Shown: positions 34,956 through 46,174 of the stretch, piece after piece | Layout of the letters: each line of letters starts with the position of its first letter | Numbering within the stretch: position 1 is the first letter of the stretch | Origin: Parietaria judaica | Taxonomy: Eukaryota > Streptophyta > Magnoliopsida > Rosales > Urticaceae | Direction: 5' to 3' | Assembly: GCA_954871525.1 (NCBI GenBank) | Contig: OX940866.1 | Coordinates: 14,345,001 to 14,409,000 of the forward strand | DNA length: 64,000 nucleotides | Program-made: the position numbers and the translations under genes | The notes under the pieces: generated by a model | What the model was told of the DNA's origin: nothing | Seen by the model: the letters and a program-made list of their open reading frames with translations, nothing else | Database searches by the model: none

Positions 34956-37218
34956 TCACGTGCACCAATTGGAGAAGATTTTGGAGGTGTATCTAAACCT
35001 GGCAGCAGTAACCCGCCCATGGTCCAACAACACCGGCGACTCTCCGAGCATGTCGAGCTCAATACACTTCATCGCAAATATGACGCTACTTCCCGAGGCA
35101 ACTTTCGAAGGTTCCCTGCAAGACGGGAACATGGCTTGTCTGGTAAACCAAATGTCGCGATCCATAAAAAGTGGAAGCCGGGCCTCTCGGCTCAAGTTTT
35201 CCTCTTTCAAGATCCAATGGAAGTACGTCTTCATATCCTCCATGATTTCTGTTGTTTCCTGATCGTCAGCATCGTCAGGCGGGGTTGAATCAAACAAGAT
35301 GAACTAGGCTTGTATGAAATCGGTCTTGCATGCCATCTATTCACTATTCTTCTTGTGGATTGGGAAGTACATCGTGTCCAGGGCTCTCCAAGCTCGGCCG
35401 TATGCCAGATTGACTCCTTCCACCAAATCTGAAAATAGATAATCGACCATCTCCAGTTCTTAGTGCCTGATTCGGTTGGCAACAATTTTCAACTATATCA
35501 TGAAGATAGAACCGAATACAGTGATCATACTAGAGTCTGGTATACTGGAGGGAAATTCTGTTAATTGCTTACGGAGCCCGTAAGCAATCTTGTCGATGTG
35601 ATGCATTTAATAGTAAATTGATAAATATAAAATGATGAAATTATTTGCTAAATATTGTCGTGGAAGAATTATTACCGTATCAGAGAGCCAGCCTGGTGTT
35701 TTACGAGCGTTTGAAAAAACCTCATAGGGTATACACCAAGCGCACATGTCGCCGGGTGATCTCCCGTGCCATTAAACCAGTCGGTAAACCGCCTCATGAG
35801 CTCGGGGTTCAAGTTTTCGAGGAGCTTGAATCGACAGTAAATCTCCATGGCATCTTGGTCCCCATACTCATTCTCCTCCTCATTCTCGTCCTCATTCTCC
35901 TCATCTAGGTCCTCATCATTCTCATCCTCCTCATCCTGGTCCTGGGGGTTCTGGTCCTGGTCAGCCTCATCATCATCCTCGTCCTCGTGTTGGTCCTCCT
36001 CATTCAACCAATCCTGGTAAGCCTCATCATCATCCTCGTCCTCATCCTCATCATCATCCTCATCCTCCTCCTCCACCAGATTAGCCAACACCACATCATA
36101 TTCGGGGTACGGTACTCCCTGTGGCGGCGGTGGTGCTGGTCAGAAATTTTCTACATCCGTCCGTAGTAGCATACTCAATTGTCCCTAAAAAATTTATAAA
36201 TTTAGAATTAATACACCTATTGTTACTTCTATAAATAAAAATGGTTTCGCTATCAATATATATCAACCAACCGTCGGATCACCCTCGTCATCAAGAATAT
36301 CTGCTCCGATATTTTCTAGATCCGTTACCCATTTGCAGATACGCGGTATTGAAGATCTCTCACGACGGACCGCCTCGGTTCTTTGCACACCCGGCAAACA
36401 CTCGTGTGCTAAAACCTGCAAGAAAATAAACATGTTATAGTTTGATATATATGAAGGCAACTGTAATACCGCTAACTTAAACCTTTCACATATACCTGAA
36501 ATGGGTAGATGAACGCCCGAATGGTTATCATGGGCATTATAGGCACACCGGGATTATTCTGAGGACTATTTCGTGATAGTTCTCGGGCTGCCATCTTCAC
36601 GAGATTCTGTAATGAATACATGAATGAGCTCCGGCCCCAAGGATATCGTATGAAGGACTCGAGGTCCTCAACCAAAGCCCAAACTAGGTCGGGGATTTTA
36701 GACGTGGGTAACAGAACTCCGTAGACAAAACACAGGCACGCCAACCTCTTCCTATCAGCACTTGTTAAAGTGCTACCGAACATTAAGCGGACCTCGAGTG
36801 CGTTGGCTGGGATATCTCCTTCTGTAGAATGGGACATTCGTTCTCTAACCGATGGGATACAATGGGGGATGTCCTTTCCACAATTTGTAAACAGGTCTGG
36901 AATGTTTTCATAATACAGACCAGTGATGATGGAAAAATCGTGAATGAAGTATCGTAGTGGTACTCTATTCACCGACATCCACATCTCCCTTTCCCTTTGT
37001 AATTCCGTGATTCTAGAAAAGAATCTCCTGATCACCCTTTTAGAATACTGTATGAAAGTGGGAACATCCAAGGGAGGCCCAAATTGGGTACCCCGAAACC
37101 ACTGAAGCTCGTCTACGCTCAGTCGTGACTTGATCAGTTCAGTAATCCGATGGAAGTTCCCTGCATCGGTCTCCAGTCGAAAGTGGTACAACTCCGAGCT
37201 TATGAGGATAGTACGCAT
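34956..37218 (-). pseudogene. DUF1985 / Ulp1 (C48) peptidase-like gene carried by the MULE
   Basis: Minus-strand exons include 37218-36496 (241 codons; LRYFIHDFSIITGL, CLCFVYGVLL, DLESFIRYPWG) and 36415 to about 36253 (VLAHECLPGV, RICKWV), joined in phase. Together they form a DUF1985 domain. Next comes an acidic D/E-rich exon (about 36187-35672) with a TGA near its start. Further down, 35460-34956 gives YGRAWRALDTMYFPIHKKN, FILFDSTPPDD and VIFAMKCIELDM, matching the layout of Ulp1-type cysteine peptidases. The expected His-Trp is replaced by a stop, and the catalytic Cys position (usually D-C-G) reads G-S-S. In the family such enzymes cleave SUMO or related modifiers. Here it must be inactive. 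Confidence 0.72.
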
Positions 37219-38211
37219 ACTTGAAGGCTAATAAACAAATCATAATTACATTAGTACTTCATATTGGAAAAATGTTTGAATAAGATCTTCAAGAATAAAC
37301 AATGCAATATAGCTACATATACCAATTAGCGGTAATGATTAAATAATATAGCGGTAATGATAAGATATATAGCGATAATGATATAATATTTAGCGGTAAT
37401 GCTAAAATGGATAGCGGACACTTAGTGACTACTCCCTACACTCTTTGCATCATAATTCCGCTATTGGTTCTTCATAAAAAAAAAAAAAAAAAAAAAAAAT
37501 CTCATGTAAAGGCTGTATTCAAGCAAATGTCGTTTTTTATTGCATGCATCATTTTCACTGACTTCTTCGTAAACAATCTTTCCCAGTATTACCGCTAAAC
37601 CCTAACATCAATAATCGTCCAAACAGTGAAAACCCTCCATACAGTTACCATGAGAAACTTAAAGATAAGATATTTACAAACCGATACTTACCTCCATTTA
37701 GTTGGTTTGTTGATATGGCAGATTACTGGGCTTGAAGACGATGGTCGACGGGGAATCGCCGGGCTTAAATGATCGTGCTTTGTGGGATAATGAGGATAGC
37801 CTCGTGAAACTTCTTCGTCTCGAAAGAAAATGAACACACAACAGCAGAGAGAAAAGGAAGAAAACCAGAGAAGGAAGTTGGGAAGACGATTCGACGAGGG
37901 AAGTGGAGTGAAGTGGAAAGTGAAGTAAAATAAGAGTTCAAAACAAGGCGACGATTCGAAGGCATGCGAAAATAAAAATGAAAAGAAAAAGAAACTCCAA
38001 CAGCCAAAAGGGTAAAATCGACATTTCAATAAATGCAGTGTAATGATGGAGGGAAAACTTGACATTCACTTTTATCGAGGTTTTAAAATAATTATAAAAG
38101 ACATATCAGATTTATTTGGGTTCAAAAATAATTCTAAACAAAATTCTTTCTTATAACGAGGGTACGAGCTTATTCAGAATCCCAAATAAGGTCTTTTAGC
38201 CAATTGATTCC
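37219..38211. other. Right end of the MULE, non-coding
   Basis: Five TAGCGG/TAGCGA motifs at 37325-37415 and inverse forms near 37455 and 37590, an A run at 37476-37499, then AT-rich sequence to the terminal repeat. The open frames at 37688-38065 are low-complexity and not convincing. Confidence 0.5.
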
Positions 38212-38220
38212 TGAGGTTTT

Positions 38221-38873
38221 GAAGAAGAATCTTCCTCGCAAAGCTTCTTCTTCGTCATCTTGTTGAATTTACTAACATGATTTTACTTTTAGATATTTTT
38301 ATAAGACATTTTGTTGAATTTCGAATATATGTAAATGTATTACTATTTAATTATGTCATACTTTAAATTGAATTTGAAATATGTTTTTCTATTTTTATTA
38401 TTATTTTTAATTTATAAGTAATATAATTTTCATAATACTAAATTCATTGGTAGAGAATCCGAATTTCACCCCAAACGACAGAAGAAACTAAGACAGCATA
38501 GTCCACAACACTGTTTTAAAATAATGTCGCTTCTCTGGAAACAACATAGTAATGAAAGTCTGTTGCTAAACGAGAAGAAACGCATGTCGTTGTTCAACAT
38601 CGCTGAGGTTTTGAAGAAGAAGCCATCATTTCCTCGCAAAGCTCCAGCTTCTTCTTCGTCATCTTGAAGAAACCCAGCTCCAGATTCCTCTTTGCCTCTC
38701 TGTGACTGCTGATTCCACTCTTTACTTTTCGATTCTCTCATTCATGTTTCAGTTCGATCCTTTTAGCTGTACACCACCCATTAACCTGATTCCCCTTTGG
38801 GTTCTCGTAGACTAAGAGATTTCTCTCAAAGACGTCATCTTGAAGAAACCCAACTCGTTGTTTGTGGTTTGAA
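38221..38873. promoter_or_regulatory. Upstream region and leader of the PPR gene
   Basis: Contains CTTCTTCTTCGTCATCTTG-type sequence repeated at 38240, 38650 and 38830. This results from the segment duplication and from the MULE target. No TATA box stands out. The MULE has moved everything further upstream about 9.5 kb away. Confidence 0.4.
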
Positions 38874-40612
38874 ATGTCGAGGATTCAATGCGGTGTTGCT
38901 TTGGGCTTCAGAGGTTACTTTTGGTTTCACTTGAGAAAGACTCGGATAGCTGGTTATCACTCTCAGTCATTCACAAGCAGTGGTCGTATGAATCTTGAAG
39001 AAGCTCTGAGCTCGTTTGATGCCATGCTCCGAATGCGTCCGTTGCCTTCCGTTGTGCGTTTCAGTCAGCTCTTGGGTGAGATGGCTAAGGCAAGGTTCTA
39101 CTCCGATGTCACTTTGCTGTACAAGCGGATGAATTCGCTTGGAATCGTGGCTAACACTTACACTCTAAATATCATGATCAATTGCTTCTGTCATCTACAC
39201 CGCATAGACTTCGGTTTGTCAATGTTTGGAAACTTCTTCAAATTTGGTTACGAGCCTAACTCTGTGACGATGAATACATTATTAAATGGATTCTTTTATG
39301 AGAATAAGGTTGCCGAAGCTCAGGAATTTTATTCTAAAATGATTGAGAGTGGTTGTATGCCTGATTTAGTCACCTATAACACATTACTCAACGGTTTATG
39401 CAAGGTTGGAAACTATGTTTTAGCAGTTCAGTGGCTAAAAAAGATGGAAAGAAGTAAAAGTTGCAAGCCTGACATAGTTTCCTACGGTGCGGTTCTTAAC
39501 GGACTTTGCAAGGCCGGGCTAATCGTCGACGCTCTCAAACTATTCGAAGATATGATTAGAAGGGGCATCGTTCCGAATGTGGTTACGTACAGCACCTTGA
39601 TTCATGGAGCTTTTGTACTAGACGAATGGAAAGAAGTTATAATGAAGTTATTGAGTGATATGGAAAGTCGAAAAATAACTGCCAATACGCAAACTTATTC
39701 GATTGTGGTTGATGCGCTCTGCAAGAATGGTATGGTTGAAGAAGCACGAGGCGTGATTGAAAACATGGTGCAAAGAGGCGTCGAGCCTAATGTGGTAACA
39801 TACAGTTCGCTTATGGAAGGCCATTGTTTACTTGGAAAAGTTGACGAGGCAAGGGAAGTTTTCCACATGATGATTAGCAAAGGTTTAGAAGTTAATGTTT
39901 ATTGCTATAACATTCTGATCAATGGCTACTCGAAAGATAGAAGGATCAAGAAGGCACTCGATCTATTCGAAGAAATTCCATCCAGGGGTTTAGTTCCAAA
40001 TGTTGTTATTTATATTCGATAATTTCCGGTCTATGCAAAGTAGGTAGTACTGAGGCAGCTTACAGTTTACTTCAGAAGATGGAAGCTCGAGGTCCACAGC
40101 CGAATGTTCAAACTTATGCAACTTTACTCGATGGTTTATTTAAGAATAGACAACTTGAAGAGGCAATAAAATTATTTCAAAATATGGAAGAGAAGAAGTT
40201 GCCTCTCGATATTGTCGTTTATACTACACTCATTGGAGGCATGTGTAAGGCAGGATATCTTACGGAAACAAAGAAAATATTTTTTGGATTATCATCTAAG
40301 GGGCTGCTACCTGACGTGCGGACGTATAACATTACTATTGATGCACTTCTGAATGAAGGACTCGTAGGTGAAGCAATAAAATTGCACAAAGAAATGGGAG
40401 ATAACGGATGCGCACCTAACGACTGCACTTTCAATTTGATGATCAGAGGATGCATAAAGAATGATGAGATGTTAAGGGCATTGCAACTTAGAGAGGAGAT
40501 GATGACTAAAGGTTTCTCAGCGGATGCTTCAACAGCGGAGTTGTTTGTAAATTTGGTTGTTTCTGGCAAATTGGATTCTTCTTTGCAACTTGTGACGCAA
40601 GAAATTATTTAG
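38874..40612 (+). pseudogene. P-class PPR gene, Restorer-of-Fertility-like, with one frameshift
   Basis: The first ATG of the frame is at 38874 and gives an Arg-rich start (MSRIQCGVALGFRGYFWFHL), as expected for a mitochondrial targeting signal. Thirteen or more 35-residue PPR units follow (TYLLNIMINCF-like TYTLNIMINCFCHLHRIDFG, DLVTYNTLLNGLCKVGN, NVVTYSSLMEGHCLLGK, DVRTYNITIDALLNEGL). The frame breaks near 40014-40020, where a single base is missing relative to the sister copy at 23740. It resumes in frame (IISGLCKVG...) to a TAG at 40612. Without the gap the protein would be about 579 residues, typical for RFL proteins, which bind mitochondrial transcripts and can suppress cytoplasmic male sterility. 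It has no introns, as usual. A sequencing or assembly error is the main alternative to a true break. Confidence 0.85.
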
Positions 40613-41450
40613 TAAGTATTTTTACCGCTATATGCTTATTGTTTACTTTTTCCACTACTTGGCATTCCAATGTATTGTAAACTTTCTTTCTTGAATTGGC
40701 TTCAATTGTCTAGCATTGTAGTTTTTTGGTGGATTATTTATATTTAAAGGTTTGTGCACTTACTTGGAGATCAGTGAAGAGGCTTTAGGAAATTACAAAC
40801 CTTAAGAATAGCACAATTTTTTCAAGAATCATGCGTTGTGTATTAAAAGTCGAGTATCTTTTGTGGTTAAAACTGTGGTTGCGAGTTCGCCATAGTTTTG
40901 AGGTTGCGATTGTTGTCCGGAATTTGACGTTGTTCTCCTTTGTCCGGGCTATGTTACTGCTTAAAGTAGTGAGTTAAATAGAGAACTTGTTGATGAAGCA
41001 TTCAGTGAGTGGTTCGGGAGATGTGTCGAATTGATATTACTTGGATTTATTTTACTTATATCGATGATTTTAAGATTGATATAAAGTTGATACTTATAAT
41101 TTGTTGGTTAAACCATCTGTTGTGTTTTTTGATGTTTTAGAGGTGTAAAACTGTAACACACAAAATGATCATGAAGGTTTTGAATTGTGTTTTTTGTTAA
41201 TAAAATAGTTTCGATAATAAATCTAACAATTTATCTTGTCTCAATTTGGTTGGGTTAAATATTTTGTTGTGTTTCTATAATGTTTGTTGTGTATTTTGTT
41301 TCCTTACAACTAATAGAAGATTTACAAATTGTTCAACAAATCTGATGAATTAAAGTTAGGCTTACATATCAGTAAGCTCAAGCAACCCTTATAAGATATT
41401 TCTTTAAGCAAATCTAAGTTTTGTGCTTCTTCATTTATAGCACTTTGACC
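40613..41450. repeat. PPR 3' flank, a duplicated segment
   Basis: No gene. Corresponds to 24329-24440 and 26607-27350 with small gaps. Confidence 0.6.
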
Positions 41451-42027
41451 TAGGGGTGAGCATGGGTTGGGTTGGGCCGCCCCGATGCTTTTTATGGACC
41501 CGGCCCGGTCACTTCGGGTTCCTAAAAAAAAGCCCAATCCGACCCAATTTTTTTAATGCCTGAACCAAACCGACCCGATAAAAAATCGGGTTGGGTTGGT
41601 TTGGGTCGCCATGGCCCGATTAATTAAAATTTACTCTTATATAACAAAAAATAATATGAAAAAAATGCATCAATGTAACTCAAAATTCAAGTAAAAATAC
41701 CCCAAACAAATTAAATCAACCAAACATACACTAAACAATGTAAAACATGAAAATGAGAGATTGAACGGTCTTTAAATGTAAATAAAATTGAGAATGAGAA
41801 ATTTTAAAAGACTAAAGATTGCACTATTTGAATAAAAATTAATATGAAATATATATTAATTATATTGGTCGGGTCGGAGACCCCGACCCGACCCAATCCG
41901 AATAATAGTCGGGTCCGGCCCGATCCGACCCAATTTTGAACGGGTTAGATTGGGCGGGTTAGATTGGGGTAGGGTCTCTAACGGATTGGGTTGGGCCATC
42001 GGGTTAGGTCTAAAATGCTCACCCCTA
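41451..42027. mobile_element. hAT-type MITE, 577 bp
   Basis: Starts TAGGGGTGAGCAT and ends GCTCACCCCTA, flanked by CTTTGACC (41443-41450) and CATTGACC (42028-42035), an 8 bp duplication with one change. The duplicated spacer near 27353 reads CACTTTGACCCTAC without the element, giving an empty site. The subterminal parts are rich in GGGTTGGGTTGGGCC / CGACCCGACCCAA-type repeats. Confidence 0.87.
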
Positions 42028-42691
42028 CATTGACCCTACTACTTTGAGGCTCCTCTATATGAAATAAGCTTCTTTAGGGGTGAAACCCGATTCAAGATAC
42101 GTGTTCCAATCCCTATTTTATTTTTTTGGAATCCAGATCCGGAATCTGGGATCTTGTGTTCCAAACCCGATTTTATTTGTTTGGAATCCAGATCCGGAAT
42201 CTGGATCCCAAAAAAATAAAATCGGATCTAATTACCAGCTCTTGAGACCGCATTCTGTTTCGCCCAAGTTAGATTCTTCTTTGCAACTAGTACGAGTTCT
42301 TTAGTGCTAAAATGCTCAAAATTATAACTTTTTTTTTGTTCACTTGCTTGCTCAAATGTCATCTATTTATAACTCCATTGTTCATATATTGACAACTAAT
42401 TTTTAGGTATTACCTTATCACCTAGTGATAATTTTATTTTATTTTATTTTCAAATTTCTCTTAAGCAATGAATTAAAAACCCATTTGAGAATGAGTTAAA
42501 AGATTATATTATTTATTGCTTCTGTTCTATCTTGTTTATTTTGTTAGAGCAGCTCTTAATTTATGGACTGAGTCAAATGATTGTCCGTTTATTTAGTTTG
42601 ATTTTATAAGTGAGTGAACGATTTTGAATTTAATAGTAGAATACAAAGCACGGCGAAATTCATGAAATGATTTATTCATAATACATTGGTG
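42028..42691. repeat. Duplicated array spacer, third copy
   Basis: No gene. Follows 27355-27960 and part of the 1.4 kb spacer. Includes a GATCCGGAATCTGGGAT-type direct repeat near 42128 and 42190. Confidence 0.6.
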
Positions 42692-42740
42692 CCGTTCTTC
42701 AAACGACAGGTGTGCTCTTCCAACCACAGTAGCATCGCAT
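42692..42740 (-). pseudogene. SKIP16 exon 2 fragment
   Basis: About 48 bases match the inside of SKIP16 exon 2 at 4152-4199 (GTGCTCTTCCAACCACAG, AGCATCGCAT) with a few changes. Too short to code. It marks the edge of the duplicated array. Confidence 0.7.
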
Positions 42741-45700
42741 TAACATATAACTCCATTGTTCATACATTAGCATATAAACTACTAGCCAGCACCGCGCGAT
42801 CACGAGAAAATATTCTATTTAAAAATTAAAAAAATATTAAATTAATTAATTTTATAAATTATGTGTTAGTAAACTTGTAATCGAAATAACTATACGTCCA
42901 AAGCGAACCCAATAATCTTAATTTATTCATGTCATGTTATCGTCAAATGTTTGAGAACTTTTCATTTTTTGTTTACAATAGAACTCAACAATCTTAATAT
43001 TGTAATTGCACAGCCAAAAATATTATTTACAAAAAATATTTGAGAATGTAAGAATAAAAGAGTCCGTCCAATTTTGATAAATTAAATTACTGAATAGGTC
43101 TAATATTGCTCATGTGAAGAATAAAAATAAGACAAAAATAATAAAATTTAAGAATATATACAGTAGTTTTATGTAGTTAGTTCTTTATATATATTAGCGA
43201 TATACCAATACTACATGATTTGAGTAACTAATAGAAAAAGTTTTATCAAAATATACCAAACATCATAAATGACAATTTCGATAAAAAAAATTAAATAAAA
43301 AAAAAAATCTACAAATAGACAGAATTATTGCAAGTCTGCTTTTATTTTCTTTGCACTCCTTGTTATCTTACGTCTTTTTTTTTTCTTCATCACTTTGTCC
43401 ACAAGTGGTAATTGTTTATCATCTCACTTACATTCAATTTAATTAATATATAAATAATATACATTTTAAAAAGCAACCACAAATTTCAATACAAAAAAGT
43501 TAACCTAAATTTAGCATGTAGTAGGGTTTTGAAACAAGTTTATAAACATAAATCAGTATTTTTTTTTTTATTTAGTAGTATTTAATCAAAGACACTTATT
43601 CTTTAATCTTGTTGGTATCATCCAAATCTATTTGAAGTCGACCCAAATTGGTTTATCTTGTGTCATAATCATAGCGTGTCTCCGCCTCTCATCGCCAGCA
43701 CCCGTTTAAATCCATTCCAAACGGTCTCACCGTATATTAGGGTTCTAGCTTTTGAACATGGGAAAGAACAAAGAAGATTAAGAAGTCGCGTTTGAAACCC
43801 GAAACAGCATCAATGAAGAGAAAAAAAAACTTTCTACAAATAGAAATGCGAAAATGCCCGAGTCACATTATCGTCGTCGAGAGACCATTCTAAAACACAA
43901 AATAAAAAAAATAAAAAAAAATAAAAAACTAGTTGTGGATTGTTGTAAGCCTTGATAACGTTGTTGTTGTGTTTAGAATCTGCGAGAGGCGTTTGTGATT
44001 GCTATCCATTGCATGTACAAAAAAGGTCCACCATTTGATTGAGAGCACGCCTACACTACACGATTATACAAAACAAATTTGTCATTAATTACACTAAAAA
44101 ACATTTCTATAATAAAAAACATTAATTTGCTTTTTTTGTTTGTTTTAGCTTTTGTTTTGACGTGTTTGGTCGAGACCCTTTTGAACTGAGCTTGTGCAGA
44201 CACGTTTTCGTCAGCTTCACCAGCCCAGTTCATCGTCGGACTAAGAAGAGAACGTATTTACGCCTATTTTGACGAAAATATTGGCATATCTGCGATTTCT
44301 GGAAATCAGACTCGAGGAAACCTGGAAGTTTCGATTGAATGATATAAACATTTCTCAGATCAAGTGCAAATCAAAACTTTTGAAGAGCAGAAGCCAATCT
44401 CTGAATACCAAGACGGTAATTTTATCGGATGGTTGTCGATATTGCCAGATTGATGGAGGACGTGAAAGAGTAAAAATATCTGTACTTCACAAACCCACTG
44501 GGATAAAACCTACTCTACCATCGAGACGATACTTTACTAATAAAAAAAACCGAATACTGCATTTGTACTTTTGTGAAAGAAAACATGATACTTGATTTTA
44601 GAGTGCAAAAAACCGCATTTACCAGATATTCTAGTAAATAAAGTCTAGCTAATGTTTAAAAATAAGGCGGCATTGTCAACCGTTCATTTAAGCCTCGATC
44701 GATTGGTTAAGCCCTATGGAGAAAGGAAAGCGGATTCCGTGATTAGAACAGAACTGTCGTTGAAATTATGAGTCTAATCCTTGAATTGAATTAATCCTTA
44801 GGTCAAAATAATAAAATGCCAACCTATTCTCCATAAATATTCGATCAATGAAGGAAGCATATAAAGAAGCACGAAAACCAGAGCAAATGACAATATTATT
44901 CCTATCCGGGTGTTAAAAATCAGCACGAACTAGTAGAGAAGCTAAAATTTAAGGACCAAGTCACGGCCTAGCTAATTTTGACCCGCCGAATGCAACAAGA
45001 ATGAAAACAGGGAACAAAGTAGCAATCAGCTTTCTTTTCATTCAATTTACCGCCTTTTGTATATGCTTAAGAAATTCCCTATTATGGTTTAGTGTCTCAA
45101 TTTGGGTAAAGTTTACAAAAACTTCGAAAATGAGTTGAGCTTGATGTTAAAAGAGTTCTCAACCATAAGAGTATGCATTTGTTTACCTAATGAAGTAGGG
45201 CTACGAGAATGCCTTGATTCCATAAGCCGTAGCCTAAATTCTAAAAAACATGTCGAAAACGGAATGAATTTTAAGCCGCCTAGTTTTTTTATAAACCTTA
45301 GTTCGGCTCCTATCATAAAACCTATCAAAGCCTCTTAGAGAAGTAAACTACTCGTCATTTGTGTTGAAATCCAAAGTAGTGTCGTCTGTAACGCGGTGAA
45401 AGGAAAATGAGAGGTAAAAGGATCCTATTTTCGTTTTAAGGAAATTAGTTTATATTTGTGTGGAAAATTCTTAGTAGAATGAGAATCTAGCCACTTCAAA
45501 TAGTACTTCTCTAATCATGTGTCCAATTTAACAGAAAAATGAAGTTACTTACTTTATCATGTACACCATGAAAAGAGTTTTACATACATAATATAATATA
45601 CATTATTATTGTTACAAACTCACAAGCTCCAAACATACTTGTCCTTAGCATGAGTTAAAAATGTACTAACTTTGTAACACGAAAATGGTACAACAGCACA

Positions 45701-46174
45701 AGTCAGTTATGAGGTCAGCATATCACGCAACTTGAAAGAAAACAAATTAACAGCTAATATAACTAACACGGTTATCGAGAGAAAAGTGGAAAATATTAGC
45801 ATATATCGGTTTAAAAAAAAAAAAACTCGAAAGCACCATGCCATTTGCAAAGACAAAAATAAGTGAAATCAGTCAATGATAACGCAGCTATATCTAAAAA
45901 CCGGATCCCTAAAAGCATGACAGTAAGAGAATTTCTACCTATGTGGCCAACTAGTCTATATTTACGGTCAAGAAGCTATGTCCTACCAAGATAGAGCCTA
46001 ATTCTCAAATTTCCCCATCAAAATAATATACTCACGAAACCTTAGAAGCTAAGCATATACTAGCCAAAGGTATAATTATCATTTATCTATATACCTTGCA
46101 AAAGAAATTGAATCGATGAATAGAAGTCGTTTTAAGCAAGAACTTACCTAGATGATGGAACGTCATTGCTGACT
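42741..46174. other. Intergenic region, no gene recognised
   Basis: AT-rich with long A or T runs. Open frames at 44269-44595 and 45102-45338 are under 110 codons with no domain or usable splice context. The last few hundred bases before 46174 probably hold the FPA 3' untranslated region: an ATCATCTAG/GTAAGT donor on the minus strand near 46150 suggests a 3' UTR intron or an alternative last exon. Confidence 0.45.

Larger units (their letters stand above)
28682..38211. mobile_element. Mutator-like element (MULE), 9.5 kb, transposase plus DUF1985/Ulp1-like gene
   Basis: The two ends are degenerate inverted repeats: left GGCGAATTGTCAAAATGACC, right (inverted) GGAATCAATTGGCTAAAAGACC. Both continue with scattered matches to a shared TACCC. 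The flanks TGAGGTATG (28673-28681) and TGAGGTTTT (38212-38220) are a 9 bp duplication with two changes. The uninterrupted form TGAGGTTTT occurs in the PPR leader copy near 38609. Inside are a plus-strand MULE transposase, a minus-strand gene with a DUF1985 domain and an Ulp1-type peptidase remnant, and two hairpin loci. Elements carrying Ulp1-like genes are known in plants as KAONASHI-type MULEs. All coding parts are damaged. Confidence 0.82.

Noticed and set aside
35672..36094. Acidic D/E-rich frame as an independent gene
   Set aside because: It has splice-site context and order consistent with being the middle exon of the DUF1985/Ulp1-like gene.
37688..38065. Minus-strand frames rich in Phe and Ser
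   Set aside because: Low-complexity, inside the MULE end, no homologue or splice context recognised.
38466..38741. Minus-strand frame over the PPR leader
   Set aside because: Antisense of a leader that is present twice in the window; no domain.
40620..40635. TACCGCTAT after the PPR stop as evidence of a MULE end
   Set aside because: Single occurrence outside the element; the sister copy has a similar sequence without the motif.
44269..45338. Two frames that might be small genes or organelle DNA
   Set aside because: I compared them mentally with plant mitochondrial and retroelement proteins and found no match; length and composition fit chance.
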